Of a stretch of DNA of 64,000 nt, positions 29,307 through 38,851 are shown piece by piece. Below the pieces are notes generated by a model. The model was not told where the DNA came from and ran no database searches. It saw nothing but the letters and a program-made list of their open reading frames with translations. This DNA is from Rodentibacter myodis (GTDB taxonomy: Bacteria; Pseudomonadota; Gammaproteobacteria; Enterobacterales; Pasteurellaceae), in the NCBI RefSeq assembly GCF_001999305.1, contig NZ_MLHQ01000025.1, positions 1-64,000 of the forward strand, in the 5' to 3' direction. The number at the start of each line of letters is the position of its first letter. The first letter of the stretch is position 1. Both the position numbers and the translations under genes were made by a program.

Positions 29307-30641
29307 ATGAAAAATGTTGTAATCGTTGGCGGGGGAGCCGGTGGTATTGAACTGGCAACCTTTTTAGGCGATAAGCTAGGACGTAAAAAGCAGGCGAAAA
29401 TCACCTTGGTGGATCGCAATGCAACCCATCTTTGGAAGCCTTTATTACACGAAATTGCAACCGGTGTAATGGATGACGGCATAGATTCGTTAAGTTATCG
29501 CGCTCACGGTAAAAATCATTATTTCAGCTTTGAACAAGGGTCAATTATTCGTATCAATCGCGAGCAAAAATATGTGGAACTTGCTCCGGTTTATGGTCAA
29601 GAAGGCGATATGCTCGTAGTTGCCCGCCGTATTCCTTATGATTATTTAGTCGTAGCGATTGGCAGTAAATCTAACGATTTCAACACAAAAGGTGTCGCGG
29701 ATAATTGTATTTTCTTAGACAGTTCCGATCAGGCATTACGTTTCCAAAATAAAATGTTGGAATTATTCCTGAAATTCTCTGAAAACCGTGCATTAGACGA
29801 CATTGGTGAAGAAGAATTTAAACAAAACTTAGTGGATGAAAATAAGGTGAATATCGCCATTGTTGGCGGTGGTGCAACCGGGGTGGAATTGACCGCCGAG
29901 CTTTATCACGCGGCTGAAGATTTATCCTCTTACGGCTATGGTAAAATTGATAGTAGCTGTTTACAGGTTACCTTGATTGAAGCCGGCCCTCGCTTATTAC
30001 CGGCATTGCCGGAAGATTTATCTTCTGCCGTCTTGGATGAACTTCGTGAAATGGGGGCGAAGGTAAAACTCGGCACAATGATCACCGAGGCTCAGCCTAA
30101 TACATTGCTCACCAAAGAGGAAGAAGAAATCAAAGCAGATTTAATTGTTTGGGCGGCAGGCGTTCGTACTTCAACCGTTACACAAAATTTTGATGGTTTA
30201 GAACTTAACCGAACCAATCAATTAGTGGTGAGAGAGACCTTACAAACCACCGTAGATGACAGTATTTTTGCGATTGGCGACTGTGCCGCATTAATGCAAG
30301 AAAACGGAAAATTAGTACCGCCACGTGCGCAAGCAGCCCATCAAATGGCAAAAGCCTGTGCGAAAAATATTTTTGCGATCTTTAATAACAAACCATTAAA
30401 AGCCTTTAAATATAACGACAAAGGCACGCTGGTTTCCCTTTCCAGCTTCACGGCATTAGGCAGTTTAACCAATAAATTTGGTAAAAATCCTTTAACCGTA
30501 CACGGAAAATTTGCCCAATTTGCCTATGTTTCTTTGTATAGAATGCACCAGCACGCACTGCACGGCTGTATCAAAATTGGCTTGATTATTTTAGTGGATA
30601 AAATTAATCGTTATTTGAAACCAAGATTAAAATTACACTAA
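29307..30641 (+). CDS. ndh: Type II NADH dehydrogenase
   Basis: 444 residues. FAD-binding GGGAGGIELATFLGD at the N-terminus and NADH-binding IVGGGATGVELTAEL in the middle; AIGDCAAL is the second FAD contact. The C-terminal amphipathic, hydrophobic stretch (ALHGCIKIGLIILVDKINR) fits peripheral membrane attachment. It passes electrons from NADH to quinone without proton pumping. RBS TAGGAG. It ends in an inverted USS pair convergent with folD. Confidence 0.95.
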   Translation: MKNVVIVGGGAGGIELATFLGDKLGRKKQAKITLVDRNATHLWKPLLHEIATGVMDDGIDSLSYRAHGKNHYFSFEQGSIIRINREQKYVELAPVYGQEGDMLVVARRIPYDYLVVAIGSKSNDFNTKGVADNCIFLDSSDQALRFQNKMLELFLKFSENRALDDIGEEEFKQNLVDENKVNIAIVGGGATGVELTAELYHAAEDLSSYGYGKIDSSCLQVTLIEAGPRLLPALPEDLSSAVLDELREMGAKVKLGTMITEAQPNTLLTKEEEEIKADLIVWAAGVRTSTVTQNFDGLELNRTNQLVVRETLQTTVDDSIFAIGDCAALMQENGKLVPPRAQAAHQMAKACAKNIFAIFNNKPLKAFKYNDKGTLVSLSSFTALGSLTNKFGKNPLTVHGKFAQFAYVSLYRMHQHALHGCIKIGLIILVDKINRYLKPRLKLH

Positions 30642-30652
30642 CCCTGAAAACC

Positions 30653-30680
30653 AAAGTGCGGTCAAAATTGACCGCACTTT
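30653..30680. terminator. Inverted USS pair between ndh and folD
   Basis: AAAGTGCGGTCAA (30653-30665) pairs with TTGACCGCACTTT (30668-30680). The ideal loop is very short, so a few inner pairs probably open. Confidence 0.75.
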
Positions 30681-30683
30681 TTG

Positions 30684-31541
30684 TTATCTTAAATTGTTGT
30701 AGTGTTCATAAGCATAAAGCGTATTATGCATTAGCATTGCCACCGTCATCGGGCCAACCCCCCCCGGCACAGGTGTGATATAAGCCGCCTTTTGAGCAGC
30801 CGCCTCAAATCCAATATCGCCGACTAATTTACCTTCAATACGGTTAATTCCCACATCAATAACCACCGCCCCTTCTTTTACCCATTCACCGGGAACAAGG
30901 TTTGGCTTCCCTACCGCCACAACCAACACATCGGCTTGTCGCACGTGGCTTTCAAGATCTTTGGTAAAACGATGGGTCACCGTCACCGTTGCACCGGCAA
31001 GTAATAATTCCAAAGACATTGGGCGACCCACAATATTTGATGCCCCCACAATCACCGCGTGTTTACCGTGTAAATCAATGCCCGTGGTTTCCAATAATTT
31101 CATTACACCGTAAGGCGTACAGGCTCGCAAAGTTGGAATACGTTGGCACAACCGCCCTACATTGTAAGGGTGAAATCCGTCCACATCTTTTTTCGGATCA
31201 ATTCGCTCAATAATTGCTTCTGAATTAATCTGTTTTGGCAACGGCAACTGAACCAAAATGCCATCAATATTTTTATCTGCATTTAACTTATCAATTAAAG
31301 CAAGTAATTCTTGCTCGGTTGTCGTCTCCGCCAAATCATAGGATTGTGAAACAATGCCTACTTCTTCACAACTACGCCGTTTACTCCCCACGTAAACCTG
31401 AGAGGCAGGGTCGGCACCGACAAGGATAACGGCAAGTCCGGGGGCGCGTTTCCCTGTATTGCAATATTGCGTTATTTTTTGTGAAATTTCTGATTTGATT
31501 TGTTTGGCGAGTGCGATACCCGAGATAATTTGTGCGGTCAT
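30684..31541 (-). CDS. folD: Methylenetetrahydrofolate dehydrogenase / cyclohydrolase
   Basis: 285 residues. Active-site region [14 protein letters not shown] with the catalytic Lys, [12 protein letters not shown], and the NADP-binding [12 protein letters not shown]-like stretch ([18 protein letters not shown]). The [14 protein letters not shown] motif near the C-terminus is encoded across a run of eight G. It interconverts methylene-, methenyl- and formyl-tetrahydrofolate. A stand-alone gene. Confidence 0.97.
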   Translation of the reverse strand: MTAQIISGIALAKQIKSEISQKITQYCNTGKRAPGLAVILVGADPASQVYVGSKRRSCEEVGIVSQSYDLAETTTEQELLALIDKLNADKNIDGILVQLPLPKQINSEAIIERIDPKKDVDGFHPYNVGRLCQRIPTLRACTPYGVMKLLETTGIDLHGKHAVIVGASNIVGRPMSLELLLAGATVTVTHRFTKDLESHVRQADVLVVAVGKPNLVPGEWVKEGAVVIDVGINRIEGKLVGDIGFEAAAQKAAYITPVPGGVGPMTVAMLMHNTLYAYEHYNNLR

Positions 31542-31673
31542 TGGGAATCCTTAATGATAAGACGTAAACGTCTGCTATTTTATCCGACAACGGGAAAATT
31601 TACAAAATCAAATAGGGCGAAGAAAAAATTGAGATAATTTTAAGCAGTTAAACATAAAAATCATAAAAATTGA

Positions 31674-31701
31674 TTGACTGAATAAGAAAGCAGATTATAA
31701 T
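31674..31701 (+). promoter_or_regulatory. Promoter of the tRNA-Pro/tRNA-Arg unit
   Basis: -35 TTGACT (31674-31679), 16-bp spacer, perfect -10 TATAAT (31696-31701), ending 13 bp before the mature tRNA-Pro. Confidence 0.75.
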
Positions 31702-31714
31702 TGCCCGCACTTGT

Positions 31715-31791
31715 CGGCGAGTAGCGCAGCTTGGTAGCGCAACTGGTTTGGGACCAGTGGGTCGTAGGTTCAAATCCTATCTCGCCGACCA
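31715..31791 (+). tRNA. tRNA-Pro (anticodon TGG)
   Basis: 77 nt with encoded CCA. The acceptor stem CGGCGAG pairs with CTCGCCG, the D arm is GCGCAGCTTGGTAGCGC, the anticodon loop TTTGGGA gives TGG, and the T arm is TAGGTTCAAATCCTA. It reads CCN proline codons. Confidence 0.97.
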
Positions 31792-31843
31792 CTTCTTTTA
31801 TATTTCCCTCGAAATTTCATACAAAAGATGTATCCCTTAAAAT

Positions 31844-31920
<77 letters not shown>

Positions 31921-31989
31921 TTTAATTTATTATTCGTTATAAAGTATTACCTACCTAAACAACTAGCTATGTCAACTTAAATCAAGAAA

Positions 31990-32007
31990 TTACTTTGATT
32001 AAAGTAA
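31990..32007. repeat. Short perfect inverted repeat downstream of tRNA-Arg
   Basis: TTACTTT (31990-31996) and AAAGTAA (32001-32007) around GATT. It could be a weak terminator for the 129-residue gene on the minus strand or a binding site. Confidence 0.3.
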
Positions 32008-32048
32008 ATTAAAAACATACGTTTAATATACATTCTTTAACTCAAATT

Positions 32049-32438
32049 TTATGTGTTTTCTCTTTGGATTACTAGATCACGAATATATTCACTTAGCTGA
32101 TGCAATTCTCTTTTTCTATCTTCTCCCAATACCTCTACATCTCCGTTTTCAGACACATCTAGCCCTATTAATTTATGATACTTTTCACTTTGTTTTAAAC
32201 AATCTATATAGATACGTAATTTTCTGGAAGATCCCTTCCTTCCTTGCAATATTTTTTTAAACGAATCAATTGATATTCTATTGTTTTCATTAGTATCGTA
32301 AAACTCAAAATGTTTTGAATAATATTCCTCGATCATTTCAACTGCAGTATTTTGAGTTATGCCTAAAAAATGAATTATTTCTCTTAATTCAGAAAGTAAT
32401 TTTTCATACTCTTGTTCATTTGATGATTTTTTCATCAT
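32049..32438 (-). CDS. Hypothetical protein, possibly a small regulator
   Basis: 129 residues, highly charged, no membrane segment. RBS TAGGG before two adjacent ATG codons. The order of parts (helical start LREIIHFLGITQNTAVEMI, then SIDSFKKILQGRKGSSRKLR and YIDCLKQSEKY) recalls small regulators in which a helix-turn-helix is followed by a basic helix. I do not recognise the family and the DNA-binding idea is only a guess. Base composition is more AT-rich than the flanking srmB and folD genes, suggesting later acquisition. It diverges from the 32-residue peptide gene. Confidence 0.6.
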   Translation of the reverse strand: MMKKSSNEQEYEKLLSELREIIHFLGITQNTAVEMIEEYYSKHFEFYDTNENNRISIDSFKKILQGRKGSSRKLRIYIDCLKQSEKYHKLIGLDVSENGDVEVLGEDRKRELHQLSEYIRDLVIQRENT

Positions 32439-32535
32439 TTTTACCCTAATTGTCCACTATCAATCCTCTATACTTTTCATTGCTGGATACAGCAAGAAAG
32501 AAACAAAAAGTAATTTCTAAATATAGGAGAAAAAA

Positions 32536-32634
32536 ATGACAGTTAATAACACAGGAAACCCAAACCCTAACTGGCCAAGTAAAACCGGCAATCGTTCAGG
32601 TAATGGACGTGGAAATAATCCACCTAAAAAATAA
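32536..32634 (+). CDS. 32-residue Gly/Asn/Pro-rich peptide
   Basis: ATG 32536 to TAA 32634. A strong ribosome binding site (TAGGAG) lies five bases before the ATG, and a clear terminator follows at 32640. The peptide (MTVNNTGNPNPNWPSKTGNR then SGNGRGNNPPKK) has no hydrophobic segment and no Cys; it is basic, disordered-looking and repeat-like (GNPNPN, GNRSGNGRGNN). Good translation and termination signals argue that it is a real gene despite its size. Function unknown; a secreted or regulatory peptide is possible. Its neighbours are two unknown genes on the other strand. Confidence 0.65.
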   Translation: MTVNNTGNPNPNWPSKTGNRSGNGRGNNPPKK

Positions 32635-32639
32635 CAAAC

Positions 32640-32665
32640 AGAGTGGCATTAAGCCACTCTTTTAT
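32640..32665. terminator. Terminator shared by the peptide gene and the 107-residue gene
   Basis: AGAGTGGC (32640-32647) pairs with GCCACTCT (32653-32660), then TTTTATTTA. The minus-strand gene stops at 32666, so the hairpin serves both directions. Confidence 0.85.
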
Positions 32666-32989
32666 TTATAAACAATTTTCAAGATTCTCTTCAAATCTTT
32701 TCTTTACATTATAAAACTTAAAGTTCTCGTATGTTTCTGCCAATGCACAAGCACACAAATTACGTTGTTCTCTATACTTATAACTAGACTTCATACAAGC
32801 GTTCATTGACTCATATACTTGAATTATATCATTTTTTGTTTGAAATATCTCTGGAGCTTCTGCAAGGATATATCCCGTGACAAGAGAGCCTGCCATTGGT
32901 ACTATTAACTTTGTTGTTAACCTTATTCTTGTTCCACAAGTTGGACAATTTGTTTTAATCAATTTAGGTATATAATTCTTATTTTTCAT
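32666..32989 (-). CDS. Hypothetical protein with zinc-ribbon-like N-terminus
   Basis: 107 residues, RBS AGGA eight bases before the ATG. CPTCG at residues 15-19 looks like half a zinc ribbon. A hydrophobic stretch follows at about 29-43 (LIVPMAGSLVTGYILAE). The C-terminal half is helical with four more Cys (CMKSSY, CACALAE and the near-terminal C). No family recognised. AT-rich and convergent with the 32-residue peptide gene, with which it shares a terminator. Confidence 0.6.
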   Translation of the reverse strand: MKNKNYIPKLIKTNCPTCGTRIRLTTKLIVPMAGSLVTGYILAEAPEIFQTKNDIIQVYESMNACMKSSYKYREQRNLCACALAETYENFKFYNVKKRFEENLENCL

Positions 32990-33057
32990 AGTGTCCTACC
33001 AATATAAAATTAATTACTTTTTGATTTCAAATATTTAATCAAATACTTATAACAACC

Positions 33058-34383
33058 CTAATCAATTCTTTTCGCCAAATTCGGTTTACGCCGTTTGCCG
33101 ATGTTTTTGGTGTCTTTATGACGGACTTTTACCTTTTTCTTGGCTTCGGCTTTTTTCTTTTCTTCGCGTTTTTCTTTAATGCGGGCTTTTTGTTTTTTGC
33201 TGACAGATTTTATTGCCCCCTCTTTTGGTGGTTTAGTGCGGGGTTCTAACCCCTCCAAAATGCGGGCTTTTAACATTTCGTCTGTATAACGTTTGATTTT
33301 GCCGAGCAATTTATAATCGTGCGCTTCCACAAAAGATACGGCTGTGCCTTTTTTGCCGGCACGTGCGGTGCGTCCAATGCGGTGCAAATAGGTATCCGCA
33401 CTGTATGGTAAATCAAAATTCATCACGTGGCTGACATCATCAATATCAATGCCTCGAGCCGCCACATCCGTTGCAACCAGCACTGTTACTACGCCGGATT
33501 TCAATTTATCAATGGCGTTATTACGCTGGGGTTGTGCCATTTCACCTTCTAAATAAGTAGAACGAACACCACGTTTACGCAAGGTTTCGGAAAGCTCTCG
33601 AACCTCCTCTCGGCAGCGAACAAATACAATGCCACGACTGACTTCTTCCGTTTCAATAAAACGGGCAAGCAACTTGATTTTGTGTTCTTTGCTATCGGCG
33701 TGGTAATACCATTGATTGATTTTCTTACGTTCACGGCGGCTCGGTTCAGCATTCAGTTTCACTGGATCATTCAGCAAGCGTTCGGCAAAATCGACCAACA
33801 ATTCGCCCTCAAGGGTTGCGGAAAAAAGCAACGTTTGTTTACGCCAGCGGGTTTCTGCCGCAATTTTTTCCGCATCTTGTCCGAAGCCCATTTGTAACAT
33901 TCTATCTGCTTCATCAAAAATCAAAATTTCAACAGAACGACAATCAAAATTTTCTTCCTGAATGTATTGCAATAATCGTCCCGGCGTTGCCACCACAAGA
34001 TCTTGATTTGTATTGAACACTTCACCGTGATTTTGATATGCCACGCCGCCGGTGATAGTCGCAATATTTAAATGGGTAAATTGCGCCAATTCTTCCGCTT
34101 GCTCCGCCACCTGCATTGCTAATTCACGAGTGGGGGTCAGCACCAAAATACGTGGCGGGCCGGGTTTACGGCGTGGCGTGTCCAATAAATGTTGCAAGGC
34201 AGGCAACAAAAAAGCAGCGGTTTTACCTGTGCCGGTTGGGGCAGAACCTAATACATCACGTTCTTCCATTGCTGCCGGAATAGCTTCAAGCTGGATGGCT
34301 GTTGGGCGGGTATAACCTTTTTTATCGAGGGCTTTGAGAAGCTCGGGGGAAAGATCGAATTGTTCAAATTGTGGTAAATTCAT
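33058..34383 (-). CDS. srmB: DEAD-box ATP-dependent RNA helicase SrmB
   Basis: 441 residues. Q motif with TRPTAIQLEAIP, motif I GSAPTGTGKTAAFLLP, Ia PTRELAMQV, II DEAD (FDEADRML), III SAT, VI HRIGRTARAG. The Lys/Arg-rich C-terminal tail (about 385-441) binds RNA. It assists early 50S ribosome assembly. The divergent yfiC gene next to it is the same arrangement as in E. coli and H. influenzae. Confidence 0.95.
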   Translation of the reverse strand: MNLPQFEQFDLSPELLKALDKKGYTRPTAIQLEAIPAAMEERDVLGSAPTGTGKTAAFLLPALQHLLDTPRRKPGPPRILVLTPTRELAMQVAEQAEELAQFTHLNIATITGGVAYQNHGEVFNTNQDLVVATPGRLLQYIQEENFDCRSVEILIFDEADRMLQMGFGQDAEKIAAETRWRKQTLLFSATLEGELLVDFAERLLNDPVKLNAEPSRRERKKINQWYYHADSKEHKIKLLARFIETEEVSRGIVFVRCREEVRELSETLRKRGVRSTYLEGEMAQPQRNNAIDKLKSGVVTVLVATDVAARGIDIDDVSHVMNFDLPYSADTYLHRIGRTARAGKKGTAVSFVEAHDYKLLGKIKRYTDEMLKARILEGLEPRTKPPKEGAIKSVSKKQKARIKEKREEKKKAEAKKKVKVRHKDTKNIGKRRKPNLAKRID

Positions 34384-34464
34384 TATTGTGTCGTTCTTTG
34401 TTAAAATTGGCGCGAATTATACCCGAAAAGCCCCCTAAAGTGCGGTCAATTAACGAAATATTTT

Positions 34465-35163
34465 ATGAGCAGTTTCACCTTTAAACAATTTCATATTAAT
34501 CAGCAACATTGTGCAATGAAAGTCGGCACAGACGGCATTTTGCTTGGTGCGTGGGCGGATATATCCCATTGCAAAAAAATCTTGGATATGGGCAGCGGCA
34601 CCGGATTATTGGCATTAATGTTGGCACAACGTAGCACGCCTGATTGCCATATTTATGCGGTGGAACTGGATAATATTGCTGCCCGGCAAGCCCAAGAAAA
34701 TATTCGTCATTCACCGTGGGGAAATCGCATTACATTGGTTCAGGATGATGTATTGAATTTCTTACAGACCACCACCAAAACTTTCGATCTGATCGTGGCA
34801 AATCCGCCCTATTTTGAGCAAGGTGTGGCGTGTAAAGATGAAGGACGAACATTGGCACGTTATACCAAGCAAAGCCATTTGGAATGGCTAACCGGTGCAG
34901 CTGAACACCTATCCACACAAGGAAAAATCAGTTTTGTTTTGCCCTATGAGGCGGCAAAAACATTAGTAAAATCGACTGCACTTTATTGCATCAAACAAAC
35001 GGAAATCATCACTAAAATCGGTAAACCATCACACCGAATGCTGATTACCTTCGCCAAACAACCTCAACCTTGCGAGCAAAATCAGTTGGTTATTTATGAT
35101 GAAAAGAATCAACACACCGCAGAATTTATCGCATTAACCCAAGCGTTTTATTTAAAATTCTAA
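34465..35163 (+). CDS. yfiC: tRNA1(Val) (adenine37-N6)-methyltransferase
   Basis: 232 residues. SAM-binding DMGSGTGLLALMLAQR, then YAVELDNIAARQAQ, and the catalytic NPPYF motif of N6-adenine methylases (DLIVANPPYFEQG). A USS and ATTTTATG precede the start. Also named trmN6/trmM. It diverges from srmB and converges on pnuC. Confidence 0.93.
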   Translation: MSSFTFKQFHINQQHCAMKVGTDGILLGAWADISHCKKILDMGSGTGLLALMLAQRSTPDCHIYAVELDNIAARQAQENIRHSPWGNRITLVQDDVLNFLQTTTKTFDLIVANPPYFEQGVACKDEGRTLARYTKQSHLEWLTGAAEHLSTQGKISFVLPYEAAKTLVKSTALYCIKQTEIITKIGKPSHRMLITFAKQPQPCEQNQLVIYDEKNQHTAEFIALTQAFYLKF

Positions 35164-35167
35164 TCCA

Positions 35168-35197
35168 AAAAAAGTGAACTAAACGGTTTGCTTTTTT
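35168..35197. terminator. Hairpin between yfiC and pnuC
   Basis: AAAAAAG (35168-35174) pairs with CTTTTTT (35191-35197). The inner GTGAAC/GTTTG part pairs imperfectly with G-T pairs. A USS lies just beyond. Confidence 0.5.
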
Positions 35198-35210
35198 ATT
35201 TAAAGTGCGG

Positions 35211-35894
35211 TTATTTTTGTACTTGTTTTGCTAATTTCGTCCAGTTGTAATAGCCATAAATGGAATTTAACAAATATGCCGAGTACATCAAATACATCGC
35301 TTGTTTTTCTTCCCAAAGGGCAATGGAAAGAATATTTAATGTAATCCATAGCAGCCATTGCTCGCGGTAACGTAATATCATTAATAACTGAGCGGCAATG
35401 GTAACGGTGCTGGTTAGACTATCCAATTCGGTAGAACTTCCCCCTGCTGCCCGTAGGGCTTGTAGGTATAAAAATGAGCCAATTGCAATTGCTATCAGCA
35501 ACATTCCCCAACCTTTTGCCGAGAGAGCCTTAGCGATGACACTTTCACCGCCATCGTCATTTTGCATATTATTTTTCCACATAAAATAACCGATAAATTG
35601 CGCCGGCAAATACACATAAAGTACAGTGTTCATCTCGCCTAAGAAATTAGATCCCCAGGCCACATAAAAGTAGGTATAAGCAAAAATTAAGCCAAAGAAA
35701 TAGTTACTGATTTTTCCTTTACTGACCAATACAACACACAAAATACCGGCAATGCTGGAAATCATCGCCAACCAAGAATCGGGCTGTTGCACATAGATCC
35801 AAATCTGCGCAATAATAAATATCGCAAGCCAAATAACCTCAAAGAGTTTCCAGCCCGATAAAAATTCGCGTTTAAAACGTTCAGTCCAATTCAT
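35211..35894 (-). CDS. pnuC: Nicotinamide riboside transporter PnuC
   Basis: 227 residues from the ATG at 35894 (MNWTERFKREFLSGWKLF); an ATG three bases upstream is also possible, while the long frame to 35933 is unlikely because TGGAG sits at the right distance from 35894. Seven or so membrane segments; family features include WLAMISSIAGILCVVLVSKG, YFFGLIFAYTYFYVAW and the Trp/Glu-bearing end. It takes up nicotinamide riboside, the V-factor route used by NAD-dependent Pasteurellaceae. Confidence 0.93.
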   Translation of the reverse strand: MNWTERFKREFLSGWKLFEVIWLAIFIIAQIWIYVQQPDSWLAMISSIAGILCVVLVSKGKISNYFFGLIFAYTYFYVAWGSNFLGEMNTVLYVYLPAQFIGYFMWKNNMQNDDGGESVIAKALSAKGWGMLLIAIAIGSFLYLQALRAAGGSSTELDSLTSTVTIAAQLLMILRYREQWLLWITLNILSIALWEEKQAMYLMYSAYLLNSIYGYYNWTKLAKQVQK

Positions 35895-36062
35895 CATTTG
35901 CTCCATCAAATAAAAAATTCCCGTCATTCTCACACCGCACTTTTTTAAAGTAAAGTGTAGATTTATAAGATTTTCAGGATTGGAGATGGATCACAGTTTT
36001 CATTGCTTTCCCTTTCAATCGGGCTAAAATAGCCGCCCTTATTTTGATGAACGGAAAATTAT

Positions 36063-38849
36063 ATGATGTCTTTTGCCCTTGGTCAGCGTTGGTTAAGTGA
36101 AAGTGAAAATAATCTTGGATTGGGCGTGGTTACCGCCTTTGATGCCCGCACGGTGAGCCTTCATTTCCCCGCCTCTGATGAAACCCGTATTTACTCAATC
36201 ACACAAGCACCGCTTACCCGAATTCAATTCAATAAAGGGGAAGTGCTAAGCCATAAAGCGGGGTGGCAGGGCAAAATTGTGGATATTCAAACAATGAACG
36301 GTTTAAATTTCTATTTGGTAGAACATCCACAAGGGGAGCAGGTCATCGTTCAAGAAAGCGAGATTTCACCGCTTATTTCTTTCAGTTCGGCAAAGGATCG
36401 TCTTTTTTCCGCTCAATTAGATCGTAGCCATCATTTTGCTTTGCGTTATCGCACGTTAAAACATCAACAAGCACAGTTTCAATCGCCACTGCGAGGGTTG
36501 CGTGGTATTCGTGCCGGCTTAATTCCTCATCAATTGCACATTGCCTCCGAAGTGGGAAATCGGATAAATCCCCGAGTATTGCTTGCCGATGAAGTGGGGT
36601 TAGGGAAAACCATTGAGGCAGGAATGATTCTACAAAACCAGTTGTTCGCCGAAAAAGTGCAACGTGTTCTCATTCTTGTACCGGAAACCTTGCAACATCA
36701 ATGGTTGGTTGAAATGTTGCGCCGTTTTAATTTACATTTTTCCTTATTTGATGAAGAACGTTGCGCCGATTTTGCCACTACAGGTGAAAATCCTTTTAGT
36801 TCGGAATCCTTGATTATTTGTGCTTTAGATTGGTTGGTCAATTCACCTAAACGGGTCGAACAAGCCCTCGCCGCCGGTTTTGACTGCTTAATTGTGGACG
36901 AAGCCCATCACCTTGTTTGGCACGAAAATGCCCCAAGTCGAGCCTATTTAATGGTGGAACAACTTGCACAGGCTATTCCTTCAGTGTTATTGCTCACAGC
37001 GACACCAGAACAGCTTGGAATGGAAAGCCATTTTGCCCGTTTACGATTGCTCGATCCGGAACGTTTTTTTGATTATGCGGTATTTCAAAAAGAACAGAAA
37101 AACTATCAACCCGTTGCCGAAGCAGTGCAATCCTTATTGGCGGATAAACCGCTAAGTGCGGTCGAAAAAAATCATCTTTCCGATTTATTGATCGAACAAG
37201 ATGTCGAGCCGCTTTTCCGTGCCATTGATTCCCATAATGAGGAAGCACAGCAACAGGCACGTCAAGAACTGATTCAGAATTTAATCGATCGCCACGGTAC
37301 AAGCCGTGTCTTGTTCCGCAATACCCGTCAAGGGGTGAAAGGTTTTCCACATCGGGTTTATCATCAAATTACCCTTACGGCGGAAGAAGGCATTTCAGAT
37401 CAAGCGGTTAAAACCCAATGGCTGTTAAATTTTCTTAAAACAGAGCGGGACGAAAAAGTTTTCGTTATTTGTCAAAGTGCGCAAACCGCCATTCAATTAG
37501 AACAAGTGTTGCGTGAAAAAGAGGCCATCCGAGCCGCAGTGTTCCACGAAAAAATGTCCATTATTGAACGTGATCGTGCCGCAGCCTATTTTGCCGATAT
37601 GGAACAAGGCGCGCAGGTTTTATTGAGTTCAAGTATCGGATCGGAAGGACGAAACTTTCAATTTGCCAATACTTTGGTGTTGTTCGATTTACCGCATAAT
37701 CCTGATTTATTGGAACAATGTATCGGGCGTTTAGACCGTATCGGACAATCCCGTGATGTGCAAATTTATGTGCCTTGTGTGGAGAAGTCTGACGATTGCA
37801 TTTTGGCACGATGGTATCACGAAGGCTTAAATGCTTTTGAGCAAACCAGCCCGATGGGTATGGCATTATTTGAACGCTTTGCCGAATCGTTGGAAAAAGT
37901 GCGGTCAAATTTAACCGCACTTTCCGCATTGGATTCACTTATCACCGAAACTCAAAAAGCACGAGAAAAGCTAAAACGGGAATTGGAACAAGGACGTGAT
38001 CGCTTATTGGAACTTAATTCCAACGGTGGCGAATCGGCACAACAATTAGCCCAAGAAATTGCCGCCCAAGACAACGAAGTAGAGCTGGTGAATTTTGCCC
38101 TGAATTTATTCGATATTATTGGCGTGGAGCAAGATGATCTTGGTGAAAACAGCATTGTGATTACGCCTACCGGCACAATGCTTGTACCGGATTTCCCGGG
38201 ATTGAAAGAAGAAGGTGTAACAGTAACCTTTGATCGTAATCTCGCCCTTGCCCGTGAAGAATTGGAATTTTTAACTTGGGATCATCCAATGATTCGCCAA
38301 GGGATTGATCTTATCGCCTCTGGTGATATTGGCAAAGCGGCGATGGCGTTACTTATCAACAAACAATTACCGGCAGGGACATTATTGTTGGAGTTAATTT
38401 ATGTGGTGGAGACCCAATCACCGAAAGGCTTACAGCTCAATCGTTTTCTACCGCCTACGCCAATTCGTTTATTACTGGATAACAAAGGCAATAATCTTGC
38501 CGAACAAGTCGCTTTTGAAACCTTACAGAGCAAACTAAAACCACTTGGCAGAAATGTTGCCAATAAAATGATTAAAATGGCACGTCCAACTTTAGAGCAG
38601 TTACTCGCCGTGGGCGAAAAGAAAATACAACCTGTCGCCCAAAGTTATATTAAGGAAGCCCAAGATTTGGCAGATCAACGTTTAACTGCCGAACTTAATC
38701 GCCTACAAGCCTTGCAGGCGGTGAATAAAAATATTCGTCAAAGTGAACTTGATATTTTGGAAGCCCAACGCACGCAATCGTTGCAAGAACTTGCCAAAGC
38801 CACGTGGCGATTGGATAGCTTGCGTGTCATCATCACCAACAAGGAATAA
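36063..38849 (+). CDS. rapA: RNA polymerase-associated helicase RapA
   Basis: 928 residues, a SWI2/SNF2 ATPase. Two N-terminal Tudor-like domains (about 1-110) are followed by motif [34 protein letters not shown] and the C-terminal helicase lobe with [10 protein letters not shown] and IGRLDRIGQ. It recycles RNA polymerase stalled after termination. An inverted USS pair (37896-37923) lies inside the coding sequence. rluA begins 3 bp after the stop, as in E. coli (hepA-rluA). Confidence 0.96.
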   Translation: MMSFALGQRWLSESENNLGLGVVTAFDARTVSLHFPASDETRIYSITQAPLTRIQFNKGEVLSHKAGWQGKIVDIQTMNGLNFYLVEHPQGEQVIVQESEISPLISFSSAKDRLFSAQLDRSHHFALRYRTLKHQQAQFQSPLRGLRGIRAGLIPHQLHIASEVGNRINPRVLLADEVGLGKTIEAGMILQNQLFAEKVQRVLILVPETLQHQWLVEMLRRFNLHFSLFDEERCADFATTGENPFSSESLIICALDWLVNSPKRVEQALAAGFDCLIVDEAHHLVWHENAPSRAYLMVEQLAQAIPSVLLLTATPEQLGMESHFARLRLLDPERFFDYAVFQKEQKNYQPVAEAVQSLLADKPLSAVEKNHLSDLLIEQDVEPLFRAIDSHNEEAQQQARQELIQNLIDRHGTSRVLFRNTRQGVKGFPHRVYHQITLTAEEGISDQAVKTQWLLNFLKTERDEKVFVICQSAQTAIQLEQVLREKEAIRAAVFHEKMSIIERDRAAAYFADMEQGAQVLLSSSIGSEGRNFQFANTLVLFDLPHNPDLLEQCIGRLDRIGQSRDVQIYVPCVEKSDDCILARWYHEGLNAFEQTSPMGMALFERFAESLEKVRSNLTALSALDSLITETQKAREKLKRELEQGRDRLLELNSNGGESAQQLAQEIAAQDNEVELVNFALNLFDIIGVEQDDLGENSIVITPTGTMLVPDFPGLKEEGVTVTFDRNLALAREELEFLTWDHPMIRQGIDLIASGDIGKAAMALLINKQLPAGTLLLELIYVVETQSPKGLQLNRFLPPTPIRLLLDNKGNNLAEQVAFETLQSKLKPLGRNVANKMIKMARPTLEQLLAVGEKKIQPVAQSYIKEAQDLADQRLTAELNRLQALQAVNKNIRQSELDILEAQRTQSLQELAKATWRLDSLRVIITNKE

Positions 38850-38851
38850 TT

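Noticed and set aside
30758-30765. Run of eight C (G8 on the coding strand) in folD as a phase-variation switch
   Set aside because: It encodes the conserved Pro-Gly-Gly-Val motif of the active site and folD is normally essential, so switching is unlikely.
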